The notes under the pieces were generated by a model that did no database searches, was not told where the DNA came from, and saw only the letters and a list, made by a program, of their open reading frames with translations. Below are positions 1 through 12,725 of a stretch of 64,000 bases of DNA, piece by piece. Both the position numbers and the translations under genes were made by a program. Location: contig JACMZG010001914.1 in NCBI GenBank assembly GCA_018340805.1, positions 9,700,658 to 9,764,657 on the forward strand, in the 5' to 3' direction. The stretch's first letter is position 1, and each line of letters starts with the position of its first letter. Origin of the DNA: Microvelia longipes (Eukaryota > Arthropoda > Insecta > Hemiptera > Veliidae).

Positions 1-1306
1 TGGAACAACAAAATGCACACCCCCTGCTAAAATGGTTAAAAATGGAGATAGAGAGTCGGGAAAAGTCTCCACACCTAGGTAATCGACCTCAGTGACCTCA
101 AATATGTCATTATTTTTTTGGTAACTATTTGGCAAATATGGTAATTTTATTACCCAAAATAGTAATTCCTCGGTAACTTTAAAAAGTTAAATTTGAGCAT
201 ACCATGATATGAACATTTTTGAAAACTACATTATGTTTTGAGAAATTTGATACCAATATCATAAAATTCCGGTAATTTTTCTACGACCTATTGTGTAACA
301 TACATACCACACTTTTATGCTTGAAAATTATTATTTTTTGGAACAACAAAATGCACACCCCCTGCAAAAATGGTTAAAAATGGAGATAGAGAGTCGGGAA
401 AAGTCTCCACCCCTAGGTAATCGACCTCAGTGACCTCAAATATGTCATTATTTTTTTGGTAACTATTTGGCAAATATGGTAATTTTATTGCCCAAATAGT
501 AATTCCTCGGTAACTTTAAAAGTTAAATTTGAGCATACCATGATATGAACATTTTTTGAAAACTACATTATGTTTTGAGAAATTTGATACCAATATCATA
601 AATTCCGGTAATTTTTCTACGACCTATTGTGTAACATACATACACACTTTTATGCTTGAAAATTATTATATTTTTGGAACAACAAAATGCACACCCCCTG
701 CAAAAATGGTTAAAAATGGAGATAGAGAGTCGGGAAAAGTCCACCCCTAGGTAATCGACCTCAGTGACCTCAAATATGTCATTATTTTTTTGGTAACTAT
801 TTGGCAAATTATGTAATTTTATTACCCAAAAATAGTAATTCCTCGGTAACTTTAAAAAGTTAAATTTGAGCATACCATGATATGAACATTTTTGAAAACT
901 ACATTATGTTCTGAGAAATTTGATACCAATATCATAAAGTTCCGGTAATTTTTCTACAACCTATTGTGTAACATACATACACACTTTTATGCTTGAAAAT
1001 TATTATATTTTTGGAACAACAAAATGCACACCCCCTGCTAAAATGGTTAAAAATGGAGATAGAGAGTCGGGAAAAGTCTCCACCCCTAGGTAATCGACCT
1101 CAGTGACCTCAAATATGTCATTATTTTTTGGTAACTTTGGCAAATATGGTAATTTATTACCCAAAATAGTAATTCCTCGGTAACTTTAAAAAGTTAAATT
1201 AGAGCATACCATGATATGAACATTTTTTAAAACCTTATTATGTTCTGAGAAATTTGATACCAATATCATAAAATTCCGGTAATTTTTCTACGACCTATTG
1301 TGTAAC
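1..1306 (+). repeat. Tandem array of ~337-bp monomer, left arm
   Basis: About 3.9 copies. TGGAACAACAAAATGCACAC starts at 1, 339, 675 and 1012 (spacing 338, 336, 337). Copies differ mainly by single-base indels. The array resumes briefly after an insertion (1587 to ~1615). Short open frames inside it are not genes. The array is cut by the window edge. Confidence 0.95.
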
Positions 1307-1586
1307 AGATTTTTTAAATGATAATTTAGATAACTATAAAGTCAACCTTAAATTAAAAAACCTAATCCTGATAGTGGATAGTTTTATGTTGCAATGTTTT
1401 ATTATTGGTTTTTTTCGTATTTATTTTATTTAAAAAAGGCTGTTTTTAAGTAAAGAACAGTATTTTGTTATACATTGATATTATTTGTGAATAGCACTTT
1501 AAGGATTGTATAGTTTTTTTATATGTATTTAATTTGTCATTTATTTAATTCCTGTAAAAGGTCAAAAAATAAAGATATTTATTTAT
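1307..1586 (+). mobile_element. Non-LTR retrotransposon 3' fragment inserted in array monomer
   Basis: The monomer text ...TTGTGTAACATACATAC... is interrupted after TAACA and resumes with TAACATACATAC at ~1582, so a ~280-bp insertion is flanked by a 5-bp TAACA duplication. The insert ends with AATAAAGATATTTATTTATTT, like the tail of a 5'-truncated LINE. Its short 3' segment resembles the tail of the LINE at 52112. Confidence 0.6.
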
Positions 1587-2379
1587 TTATTTAACATACA
1601 TACACACTGTTATGTTTGAAAAATTGCCAGAAGGGTAATAAATTTATTTTTACTAGTAACTTACATATTATTAATCTGAAGAATAATTTTATTATGTTCG
1701 GATAAATTTGTTGTGTTTTTATTTTTTTAAATGGTTTCTTATATATTATTATAAGGTAATAGTTATTTACTCAACTAGAAAGGGAAGGACTCTTTACCTC
1801 GAGGTCCAGTTGGAAAATTGAGTTTAAGTAGAAACGTTATTAAGGAATTGGTAACGTTCCTTAATTGGTAACTTTTGCTTGGACTTTTACGTATCACATT
1901 GATGTTAATACTCCCTGATTTAAATTATCGATTTCATTTGATGAAACTTCATTTGCTGTTTGCTAAAACATTTTCAACAACCGAATGCAAGGCTAGTTAA
2001 AACAACAACAAAAAATATTTGGCGCGAAGGTGATCCTAATCAAAATTAGGATAGACATTATTTTTGGCTGCTTGTTTTATTTATTTGCAATATTTATTGA
2101 TAAAGATATAAGTAAACTTAGGAAATCTTATTGAGATAAGGAATGTAATGTTTACTTTCAGTCGCTATTTTTATAAACCAATTACTAGACCAACAAAATA
2201 AATTAACGCTTTATAATTAATTGACCCTTGTTCTGTTTTTAAAAACCTAATAAATACTTTTGATAATAAATAAATTGTTTTATATGCGAAAAATAATTTA
2301 ATCTTTCATCAGACTCTGTTGAAAGAGGTTTGTTCACTTTTTTATACATTTTGCTCTTCACTTTTGTGCATCTTTTATC

Positions 2380-3448
2380 ATGCCTTCTTACTCAAGTATT
2401 GAGTTTAGAGACATGCTTGTTGTGTATGGAGAAGCTAGATTAAGTGGAAGAGCTGCAGCTCGAATATATCGAGAGCGGTATCCTGATCGGCGCCATCCTC
2501 ACCGGCAGTTGTTTCGCCGCTTATACGAGAGATCGGGTATAAGTGGTGCATTTGCTGGGCATACGAACCAAAATAGACCACGGCCTTCCCGCAACGACAA
2601 CCTTGTTACTGGTGTTTTGGCATACGTTGCGGCTTATCCTCATGCTAGCAGCAGGGAGATAGCTGAGGAATGTGGTAGCAACCACACTACCATCCAGCGA
2701 ATTCTTCGTGGTAATGAATTTCATCCTTTTAAAATACATCTTCACCAGGCTCTCACCCAGGTGACTACGTTAAAAGGATGGAGTTTTGTGAGTGGGCCGA
2801 AGAGAAGCTGGAGGCAGATAACACGTTTTTTAGTAAACGAGTGCTATGGACTGACGAGGCTACATTTTTCAGCGATGGTAGTGTAAATAGACACAATTTA
2901 CACTATTATAGCGATGTGAACCCTCACTGGCTGAGAGAAGTGGATTCTCAACACCGGTGGTCTGTTAACACCTGGTGTGGGATCATCAGTGGCCAGATAA
3001 TTGGTCCATATTTTTTTGACAGAGCGCTTAATGGAAGAATGTTTTTAGATTTTCTGGAAAATGAACTTCCAGTACTCACTGAGCACCTTCCAATGCGTCT
3101 TCGTCAATCAATGTGGATCCAACTTGATGGTGCGCCGGCTCACTTCTCTCGGGGAGTTAGGGAGCACTTGGATCAGGAGTTTCATAGAAGATGGATAGGC
3201 CGAGGAGGTCCATATGCATGGCCCCCTAGATCTCCGGATCTTACGCCCTTGGATTTTTACCTTTGGGCCGTCTTAAAGATATGGTTTATAAGGAGAGACC
3301 AACCACTCCAGAAAATATGAAGAGGCTAATAAGAAATGCCATTTCCTCACTATCCCGCCGCGAGATAAATTTAGCCCTAAGATCATTTAGCAATAGAATC
3401 AGACGATGTCAGCAAGAAAATGGGCAACACTTTGAACACCTTTCCTGA
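2380..3448 (+). pseudogene. DD41D mariner-family transposase (DUF4817-type head), two frameshifts
   Basis: Cut-and-paste transposase of the Tc1/mariner superfamily. The N-terminal ~60 residues are a helix-turn-helix segment of the type annotated DUF4817 in insects (MPSYSSIEFRDMLVVYG). The DDE domain follows with WTDEATF, IQLDGAPAHF and RSPDLTPLDFYLW. I count 41 residues between the second and third catalytic Asp, i.e. DD41D. The frame breaks near 2757 (a base lost in a C run before GTGACTACG) and near 3275 (a base lost in a G run of TTTGGGCCG), so the frame moves 1 to 3 to 2. The three pieces align end to end with no internal loss: ~355 residues, normal for the family. Start ATG 2380 precedes the conserved head; the stop is TGA 3446-3448. 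Probably inactive. Confidence 0.88.
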
Positions 3449-3559
3449 AATAACCTAAATTTCTTAATCCTTTCCTATATCTTATATCTAGTAATCCTAG
3501 ACCTCTCCTCAAATCCTATCTAAGTCCTAAATTATTATTTTATTCTAAAGTTATTAACC

Positions 3560-4200
3560 TATCTATAAAGTTTACCGTATCCATCTACCCCTCCCCCAAA
3601 TCTCTTCAAAACTAATTTATAACTATCTAATCTATCTCAAATATCACATCTATCTACTCCCTCCCCAAATCTATTTAAAAACTAATTTATAACTATCTAA
3701 TCTATCTCAACATCACATCTATCTACTCCCCCCCCCAAATCTCTTCAAAAACTAATTTATAACTATCTAATCTATCTCAAATATCACATCTATCTACTCC
3801 CTCCCCAAATCTATTAAAAACTAATTATAACTATCTATCTATCTCAAACATCACATCTATCTACTCCCCTCCCCCCCCCATATCTCAAAAACTAATTTAT
3901 AACTATCTAATCTATCTCAAATATCACATCTATCTACTCCCCCCCCCCAAATCTATACAAAAAAATAATTTAAACTATTTAATCTATCTCAAATATGACA
4001 TCTATCTACTCCCCCAAATCTATACAAAAAAATTTAAACTATTTAATCTATCTCAATATGACATCTATCTACTCCCCCCCCCAAATCTACTCAAAAATTA
4101 TTTATAGGTATCTAATCTATCTCAAATATCACATCTATCTACAACCCCACCCCCCTCCATCCCAAATAATCTACTCAAAAACTTATTTCTAACTCTCTAA
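3560..4200 (+). repeat. C-rich ~70-bp satellite inside the mariner element
   Basis: About eight to nine degenerate copies of a ~70-bp unit containing ACATCTATCTACTCC and AACTATCTAATCTATCTC, each with a variable run of C. It lies between the transposase stop and the right array. Small open frames here follow the repeat. Confidence 0.9.
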
Positions 4201-4220
4201 TCTATAACTCTATCTGCTAT

Positions 4221-6546
4221 GAATGTATGTTACACAATAGGTCGTAGAAAAATTACCGGAGTTTTATGATATTGGTATCAAACTTCTCAGAACATAATAA
4301 GGTTTTAAAAAATGTTCATATCATGGTATGCTCAAATTTAACTTTTTAAAGTTACCGAGGAATTACTATTTTGGGTAATAAAATTACCATATTTGCCAAA
4401 TAGTTACCAAAAAAATAATGACATATTTGAGGTCACTGAGGTCGATTACCTAGGGGTGGAGACTTTTCCCGACTCTCTATCTCCATTTTTAACCATTTTA
4501 GCAGGGGGTGTGCATTTTGTTGTTCCAAAAATATAATAATTTTCAAGCATAAAAGTGTGTATGTATGTTACACAATAGGTCGTAGAAAAATTACCGGAAT
4601 GTTATGATATTGGTATCAAATTTCTCAAAACATAATGTAGTTTTCAAAATGTTCATATCATGTATGCTCTAATTTAACTTTTTAAAGTTACCGAGGAATT
4701 ACTATTTTGGGTAATAAAATTACCATATTTGCCAAATAGTTACCAAAAAAATAATGACATATTTGAGGTCACTGAGGTCGATTACCTAGGGGTGGAGACT
4801 TTTCCCGACTCTCTATCTCCATTTTTAACCATTTTAGCAGGGGGTGTGCATTTTGTTGTTCCAAAAATATAATAATTTTCAAGCATAAAGTGTATGTATG
4901 TTACACAATAGGTCGTAGAAAAATTACCGGAATGTTATGATATTGGTATCAAATTTCTCAAAACATAATGTAGTTTCAAAAATGTTCATATCATGGTATG
5001 CTCTACTTTAACTTTTTAAAGTTACCGAGGAATACTATTTTGGGTAATAAAATTACCATATTTGCCAAATAGTTACCAAAAAAATAATGACATATTTGAG
5101 GTCACTGAGGTCGATTACCTAGGGGTGGAGACTTTTCCCGACTCTCTATCTCCATTTTTAACCATTTTAGCAGGGGGTGTGCATTTTGTTGTTCCAAAAA
5201 TATAATAATTTTCAAGCATAAAGTGTGTATGTATTTACACAATAGGTCGTAGAAAAATTACCGGAGTTTTATGATATTGGTATCAAACTTCTCAGAACAT
5301 AATAAGGTTTTAAAAAATGTTCATATCATGGTATGCTCTAATTTAACTTTTTAAAGTTACCGAGGAATTACTATTTTGGGTAATAAAATTACCATATTTG
5401 CCAAATAGTTACCAAAAAATAATGACATATTTGAGGTCACTGAGGTCGATTACCTAGGGGTGGAGACTTTTCCAACTCTCTATCTCCATTTTTAACCATT
5501 TTAGCAGGGGTGTGCATTTTGTTGTTCCAAAATATAATAATTTTCAAGCATAAAAGTGTGTATGTATGTTACACAATAGGTCGTAGAAAAACTACCGGAA
5601 TTTTATGATATTGGTATCAAATTTCTCAGAACATAATGTAGTTTTCAAAAATGTTCATATCATGGTATGCTCAAATTTAACTTTTTAAAGTTACCGAGGA
5701 ATTACTATTTTGGTAATAAAATTACATATTGCCAAATAGGTTACCAAAAAAATAATGACATATTTGAGGTCACTGAGGTCGATTACCTAGGGGTGGAGAC
5801 TTTTCCCGACTCTCTATCTCCATTTTAACCATTTTAGCAGGGGTGTGCATTTTGTTGTTCCAAAAATATAAATAATTTAAGCATAAAAGTGTGTATGTAT
5901 GTTACACAATAGGTCGTAGAAAAATTACCGGAATGTTATGTATGATATTGGTATCAAATTTCTCAAAACATAATGTAGTTTTCAAAAATGTTCATATCAT
6001 GGTATGCTCAAATTTAACTTTTTAAAGTTACAGAGGAATTACTATTTTGGGTAATAAAATTACCATATTTGCCAAATAGTTACCAAAAAAATAATGACAT
6101 ATTTGAGGTCACTGAGGTCGATTACCTAGGGGTGGAGACTTTTCCCGACTCTCTATCTCCATTTTTTAACCATTTTAGCAGGGGGTGTGCATTTTGTTGT
6201 TCCAAAAATATAATAATTTTCAAGCATAAAAGTGTGTATGTATGTTACACAATAGGTCGTAGAAAAATTACCGGAATTTTATGATATTGGTATCAAATTT
6301 CTCAAAACATAATGTAGTTTTCAAAAATGTTCATATCATGGTATGCTCCAATTTAACTTTTTAAAGTTACCGAGGAATTAATATTTTGGGTAATAAAATT
6401 ACCATATTTGCCAAATAGTTACCAAAAAAATAATGACATATTTGAGGTCACTGAGGTCGATTACCTAGGGGTGGAGACTTTTCCCGACTCTCTATCTCCA
6501 TTTTTAACCATTTTAGCAGGGTGTGCATCTGAAATGTTCCACCCTG
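4221..6546 (-). repeat. Tandem array of ~337-bp monomer, right arm (inverted)
   Basis: Seven copies of the 1-1306 monomer in reverse complement. GTTACACAATAGG-type starts lie near 4229, 4567, 4900, 5234, 5568, 5901 and 6244. The last copy is replaced at its tip by the element terminus CACCCTG at 6540-6546. Copies are close to identical apart from 1-3 bp indels, suggesting recent amplification or gene conversion. Confidence 0.95.

Positions 6547-6628
<82 letters not shown>
6547..6628. repeat. (TA)n tract
   Basis: Dinucleotide run abutting the mariner terminus; probable insertion target. Confidence 0.95.
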
Positions 6629-6630
<2 letters not shown>

Positions 6631-7175
6631 TATATATTACACCAATTACTTTTGGTGTAATATTAAGGAGCACGGATACATCCTCCTTGGTTTTACTATT
6701 TAACCAATGAGGTTGCTACTAAATTTTTATTCTTCAATTTTAAATAAGATTTATTACTGCGGCCAAATAATTTTCCTATGTAGCCGTGATCGTTCCTATA
6801 AAAGCTCGATTTCGTATATGATCTATGTATATATAAACATAATATTAGTAATAAAATAATTTCACCAACTTACTAACTACTACAACTACTTACTTACTTG
6901 CTTATACTTATAGCAATACTTAAAGCATAAGAATGTTCTACATGCTAAGATTGTTCTATTAAGAAGCAGAGGATTGTTCCCGCAGCGTAAACACTCTAGA
7001 GCGTATGACCTTACTAGAGCCCGATAGTCCCATTCATGGCTTATATTTATATTTATGGCTTATTTTTGTTATAAACTAAGTTGTAAAGCAGTACAAAGAT
7101 AAGAATGTATTAAAAAGATAATTTAAAATACAACTGACAATCTGTCAATCAACTTCATATTTAATAATTTTATAA
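6629..7175. other. No gene seen
   Basis: AT-rich intergenic sequence. I see no open frame with family resemblance and no recognised repeat. Confidence 0.5.
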
Positions 7176-7194
7176 ATATATATAATATATATAT

Positions 7195-7260
<66 letters not shown>

Positions 7261-7262
7261 TA
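7176..7262. repeat. (TA)n tract
   Basis: TA run with phase slips (ATTA). Open frames of alternating Tyr-Ile here are artefacts. Confidence 0.95.
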
Positions 7263-7601
7263 TTTAAAGGCATTGAATATATATTCTGGTCGAAATGAAA
7301 GTTTGCATATTGCTTGATGTTCGTCTCGTATTTGGTATTGTACTTACTTCCTGTGGTATTTGTGCCTTTACAGTCAAGATCGTCGCCACACAAACCATCG
7401 CTAATAAAATTAATCCGACTAGTTTCATGTTTAATTTTGTTTACTTTTTGTCTTTAAATATCTTTCTGAAAAAGAAATACAAAAGAAATTAGAAATTTTG
7501 ATAAAAAGTAAAATTAAGAGAATTTAAAATGTATCAGTGATAGTTCTAAAATATACTTTAGAGATGGTTATTTCTTTACTGTGTGAGCGTATATATATAA
7601 A

Positions 7602-7605
<4 letters not shown>

Positions 7606-7694
<89 letters not shown>
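7606..7694. repeat. (TA)n tract
   Basis: Long TA run with one phase slip. Confidence 0.95.
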
Positions 7695-7696
<2 letters not shown>

Positions 7697-8148
7697 CGAA
7701 ACGTATTTTTTTGGTCATAGTCCGAGGATCGACTTCTGCCATGGCGCTTTTAGCTTTTAGATCATGATTTTAGTTACCTAAAAAAAGAAAATATGTTGGT
7801 GTTTTGGTTACTTTTTGATGTTACAAAATTCAACCAATATACCCTCTAAATAATATTACTTCTGCAATTTAAGTCACTAAATTTTAATTTAAAATAATTA
7901 TGTTAAAAAATAAAATTTATTTTATATATTTATTTAAATTTATATAAAACTATACCATTTATATTGATAATTATCTTAATCACTGTCTATATTTGTTTTT
8001 AATTGATTTCTAATCGATAAATATATTATTAGTGTTGTTATAATTTGAGATAATCAAATTTTTTTATTTAAAATCTATTTTTATGATTTTTTGTTGTTGT
8101 ATTTATGAATAATTTTTTACATTTTTCTTCTTCCTGAAAATAGAATCA

Positions 8149-8151
<3 letters not shown>

Positions 8152-8230
<79 letters not shown>

Positions 8231-8280
8231 ATATATTATTTGTATGTGTCTGTGTGTTTATATGTGTGTGTGTGTGTGTG
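8152..8280. repeat. (TA)n followed by (TG)n
   Basis: TA run to ~8240, then TGTGTGTG at 8267-8280. Confidence 0.95.
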
Positions 8281-8654
8281 GTGTATTATTGTGCATATAT
8301 GTGTTTAGAGGCTCTTTTGGCTCCTTGTTGTATGTACTGTTTAGCAATCCAACTTTACAAAAAACATTTAGAAGTGCCACAAGAATTTTCTTTGCGAAAC
8401 GTTTACTCGGTTTGCCGAATTAATTTTAGCTGTTTGTGCTGTGTGATGAATTAAGTTAAATTATTAAAACTTTAGGGGCTAAATAATTAGTTTATATAAA
8501 GGGTTGGTTTGAAGGTATGTAGTTTGTCCTAGTTTGTTTTAATTGCCAAAAAAGTTTAAAAGTTATTCATTAATTAAATAATAGTTCTTGGTTGTGGTTT
8601 ATTTTTAAACAGACCCTGTTTGAGCTTTACACCCTACATGAATTTACGGTCGAC

Positions 8655-8832
8655 TCTAAATTCTTCACATTATATCCTCGGAATTTTAATTGAAGGTCAG
8701 ACCAAACAGAGTAGGACCTGACATTATGTCGAGCCATCACTAACGGCGAATGCCTAAAGATGGAACAGTTCAGATGTAGCAATGCATTTTGCTTGTTATA
8801 TTTTCTAGGTGTCTCTTGCACAATTATATTTT
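8655..8832 (+). repeat. Degraded copy of hammerhead-bearing repeat
   Basis: Homologous to 17749-17948 and 31888-32095: it starts CACATTATATCCTCGGAATT and ends TCTCTTGCACAATTATATT. The segment with the ribozyme core is deleted here; the sequence jumps from GGTCAG to ACAGAGTAGGAC. Confidence 0.8.
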
Positions 8833-8904
8833 GTTGATTTATTATAACCTTTATAAAATTTTATATATTTAAGATCTAATAAATGGTTATTCATTCATTC
8901 ATTC

Positions 8905-9045
8905 ATTATAACCTTTACTCATTCTTGGAGGAGGTTTTTAAGTAGGTTCCTCAAACCCATTGAGAACCCTAAAATGATGTTTCAGGCCTCTAAATCTACT
9001 ATGATACTGAGACTATGCCCTCTCTAGTAATGTATTTCTATAGGG
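8905..9045 (+). repeat. Relic of hAT-type MITE family 2
   Basis: Shares ATAACCTTTACTC, GGAGGAGGTTTT and GTTTCAGGCCTCTAAAT with the copies at 22835-23156 and 56207-56524. Ends are not preserved. Confidence 0.6.
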
Positions 9046-10249
9046 TCTAAGGCTAGTAGACTTCATAAAGATCTCTGTTTAGTTTTATAAAAGTATTAAA
9101 AGAATATAATCTTATTTTTAATTTTTGAATTTGATGTAATTTTTCATTATTAAATCTGTTAATTAGATATTTGGAGGGTATAAATGGAGTGTTATTTATT
9201 TATAGTTTTAGGTTCACGGAATTTTTAAAAAACGTATGGAATTGCGTATGGAAATTCAGCCTAAAATACGGAAATCTAACCTATATGCACGAATAAAAGT
9301 TTTCAAAGTTTCACAACCCTGCCCTTAAAAGAGCTAAGTTACATTTACAGATGTCTATCTCACGATTATATGGTGTCAACTATTAGTATTTTAGAAAGTT
9401 GGTTCCATCAAATAATTCAAAATTACCTTTGACGTTCGCTTATAACCGTAGACTTAAATAGATTTCTAATTTTCTCACTAAATACTCACAAACACTGATT
9501 ACTTCTGGTTTCTATCTGTTAATGAACTGCAGTTCCATTGACTGAGATAACCAAGAAACTGTTTTTATTCTGATGGGGAATCCTTAGTTAACCTACCCCA
9601 TCTCTGGAGGGGACATATGATCGTCTGGACTCCCCACTCATATGGGGAATTTCAGTTTCCTTATTCTTCGTGGTGGGGGAAATAACTTTTCTTCCATCTT
9701 TAGATAATATTTCTATTTATAGTGGAATAGTTAATTTTGTTTTGACTATCTCATAATTTATTACGATATTAATTATTAATTTGCTAATAGAATGGTATTC
9801 TTTGATATATTTTAAATTAATAGCATATATGATGACCTATGGGTTAGATTTATATTCAAATGCATTCGTTATTGCTACATTGTTTTGTTGGTCCAATGCA
9901 TGCATTGCGCAATTCTAATGTCATAGGTCAAAATTCAAAGACATTTTCTTACCTATTCCTTAAAGGACTCTTAGAGATCCCCTCTTAAGGGTTCCTGAAA
10001 AATCTCCTTAAGATAGTCTCAAGGTGAACTGCTTTAAGGATACTACCTTAAGGGGAAAACTCTCGACTTGAAATGCGAAAATTTGATTTTTGGTTACAAT
10101 AGAAGTTTTTTATATTAACCTTATCACAATCGCACCAAATTTGGTAGTCGCCGTATCAATATCTGCAGAATGCTTGTCGCATCGCTAGATTTTCTTAAAT
10201 ATTAAGAGTGAAAATTTGCTTAAAGTGAGGTATTGAAAGTGGTTTTAAT
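9046..10249. other. No gene seen
   Basis: AT-rich sequence with no supported coding or repeat feature, apart from short runs resembling the CCTTAAGG motif of the next minisatellite around 9955-10060. Confidence 0.5.
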
Positions 10250-10935
10250 ACTGATCCCTTAAGGAATAGGTAAAGTTTAGGATTGGAAAATATTTTTGAA
10301 TACGGCCCTTAGTTTTTAATACTGATCCCTTAAGAAATAGGTTAGGTTTAGGTACGGAAAAATATCTTTGAATACAGTCCTTAGTTTTTAATACTGACCC
10401 CTTAAGGAATAGGTAAGGTTTAGGTATAGAAAAATATCTTTAATTACGGTCCTTAGTTTTTAATTACTGATACCTTAAGGAATAGGTTAAGTTTAGTTAA
10501 GTAAAATATCTTTGAATACGGTCCTTAGTTTTTAATACTGATCTTTTAAGGAATAGGTTAGGTTTAGGTAAGGAAAATATCTTTGAATACGGTCCTTAGT
10601 TTTGAGGTTAAGTTTAAGTAAGGAAAATATCTTTGAATACGGTCCTTAGTTTTGAGGTTAGGTTTAGGTACGGAAAAATATCTTTGAATACGGTCCTTAG
10701 TTTTGAGGTTAGGTTTAGGTACGGAAAAATATCTTTGAATACGGTCCTTAGTTTTGAGGTTAGGTTTAGGTACGGAAAAATATCTTTGAATACGGTCCTT
10801 AGTTTTTAATACTGATCCCTTAAGCATTAGGTTAGGTTTAGGTACGGAAAAATATCTTTGAATACGGTCCTTAGTTTTTAATACTGATCCCTTTAGGAAT
10901 AATTTAAGTTTGGGTAAGGAAAATATCTTTGATTG
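10250..10935. repeat. Minisatellite with 51-bp and ~75-bp units
   Basis: Repeats of GAATACGGTCCTTAGTTTT ... AGGTTAGGTTTAGGTACGG. Four central units (~10595-10800) are 51 bp; outer units add a TAATACTGATCCCTTAAGG segment and are ~75 bp. Because 51 is a multiple of three, an 87-codon open frame of 17-residue repeats appears on the minus strand. It is not regarded as a gene. Confidence 0.9.
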
Positions 10936-11589
10936 CGGTCCTTATACGCGGAGCGGGTCTGTTAAGCTCGCTACGGCCCCGTCGAGGCCATATAAAGTTG
11001 TTGTAAGTTTTATTTAGTAAAAACATTTGCTACGAATCCTTTGTTAACTGGAACATTGCGTACCCCCTTCATCTTATACAGACAATCAACATAGACTATA
11101 AGTTATAGCAAATCATTAGGTTCTATAAGTGTGTAAGAATTAATGTAGGTAAAAAATGTCGTAAAGTACTCTGGCATTTTTTATTAAATGCAACTAATAT
11201 AATCTATTTTCTAAGTTTTTGAAATAGTTTTTTTCACTCAGATTCGGTTTTAGTACCATCGAGAACATTAAGATCAGCTATAAAATCCCTGATGGCTAAA
11301 CTTTTGTCAAAATAATGTATAGCAAAATAAACCTTCTTTGTGAATCCTTCGATTGAGCTGAAACCGGTTCCAATCGTTTTAAAATGTCTCCAATCGTACT
11401 AAAAGAAAAACTTCGAGGGCCGCCCTCTTTGCGAGTCTGCTTAGCTTGCCGCTGTTCATTTTGTCTTGTTTGTCTGGGACAGTAGACTTATGAGGGGCAG
11501 ATCAAGAGGGAGTGGTCTCTTGTTTTTATCTAGATTATGAATCTAGTGAAACCGGTTTTTGAAAGTAAAAGACCCTAAATAACCATAAA
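10936..11589. other. No gene seen
   Basis: Unique-looking AT-rich DNA with a short GC-rich patch at 10948-10990. No gene recognised. Confidence 0.45.
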
Positions 11590-11740
11590 ATCTAAAATCG
11601 GCAAAATGTTAACTGAAAATATCAGCAGTGTATTAAGAGTAAGAGTTAAAGGTTTAAGACTGGCAAGAAGGGCACAACTACATGGCCTATTTTCGTCAAT
11701 TAGCCTCCCCACTCTATTATTACTACTTATACTGGGAATG
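11590..11740 (+). repeat. RNase H-type LINE 3' end relic
   Basis: Contains CTGGCAAGAAGGGCACAAC, GGCCTATTT, GCCTCCCCA and a TATTATTACTACT tail, matching the 3' end of the LINE at 43020-43360. Degenerate. Confidence 0.65.
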
Positions 11741-12242
11741 TACCTACTACCTTCCACTGGACCTTATAATTTTTTTTAAATGATTTTTAATAAATTATTA
11801 ATTATCTTTGTCTGATTATGACGTCTTATACTTAAAATTTGTATTTTTATCTTATCTTTAAAATTAATTTAAAGAAGAGAAAAAATAATAATTGGCAAGT
11901 CTATTAATTTTATAAAATGAATTATCTATCTTTTCAACTCCTTTTTTTTAACTTTTTGAATTAGTTCCTTTTCTCTCTTAATATTTTTTTAAAGTAACTT
12001 TTAAAAAAAATTGAACCTTCTAGAAAATAAAAAGTTTAATTCTTTTCTTTATCCAACGCCTTTATATATAGTATACCTTTTATCTGAGATAAAAAAGCTC
12101 TTATAGTGATTCTTAGATTTTTTAAGTTTTTTTTTTGCTGAAGGAACAAAGATTGCACGTAATCTTGGTTCAATGCCAAAACCTTGGCTTTTTAAGGATA
12201 TCTCACAAAAAGCAAAATGAACATTAGGGATAAACTTTTTAT

Positions 12243-12430
12243 ATGGGTATATTAGGGTTTCGAAGATAATCTTCAAAACCCTTATACTTTCTGTCGAGCA
12301 TCTGTCTGTCTGATTTCACATTTCCGGAACTACGATAGCTAGAAATTAGAAATTTGGTACACATGTGTAACTATTTTATCCAACAACAGGAAAAATATAG
12401 CCAACTATCTGGCATGCGCATTTGCCAATT
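12243..12430 (+). repeat. Dispersed repeat, copy 1
   Basis: Begins TTAGGGTTTCGAAGATAATC and continues with CTTATACTTTCTGTCGAGC and AATTTGGTACACATGTGTAAC, closely matching 55251-55440. Class unknown. Confidence 0.8.
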
Positions 12431-12589
12431 TATGAGCGAATGCGCACATTCGCTGAAAATAAATATTTTTTAACTAACCCATAAGGAGCAGCCCTAAAAG
12501 TTATGAAAAAATATCAATAAAAGCCCTATACGGGCCAATGAAATTTTTCGGATAAAAAGTTTCAAAAATTAATTTTAGCGATTTCAAAA

Positions 12590-12725
12590 TTGCACATACG
12601 CTTTTCTTCATAATATGCTTTTTCTTCATAATTTAAGGTAAATTTTCAGAAAACTTTGGTTTGAAGTAGTACAAAATGAGTCACATTTTTTCAGGTCCTG
12701 CTCTTGGACTAAATTATCTTTCATT
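12590..12725 (-). repeat. End of a large foldback repeat family
   Basis: AAAATGAGTCACATTTTTTC followed by AGGTCCTGCTCTTGGACTA recurs at 24490-24545 and, inverted, at 22750-22790 and 26060-26085. Confidence 0.6.

Larger units (their letters stand above)
1..6546 (+). mobile_element. Large DD41D mariner-like element with array-type inverted ends
   Basis: A broken transposase (2380-3448) sits between a direct array of a ~337-bp monomer (1 to ~1615) and the same monomer in reverse orientation (4221-6546). The right end finishes CACCCTG followed by TA inside a (TA)n tract, which is how a Tc1/mariner element end with its TA target looks. The outermost right monomer differs from internal ones only near its tip: internal copies read GTTCCAAAAATA where the tip reads GTTCCACCCTGTA. 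The arrays therefore look like amplified terminal inverted repeats. The left end lies outside the window. That everything is one element is inferred from symmetry and the right terminus. Confidence 0.6.

Noticed and set aside
3590..4190. Spaced repeats as a CRISPR array
   Set aside because: Units are degenerate, directly adjacent C-rich satellite copies in a eukaryotic genome.
10595..10800. AGGTTAGGTTTAGG words as insect telomeric (TTAGG)n
   Set aside because: Not in a continuous TTAGG array; they are part of the 51-bp unit.
10564..10827. 87-codon minus-strand frame with a 17-residue repeat
   Set aside because: It is a 51-bp minisatellite read in a stop-free frame; no start context or homology.
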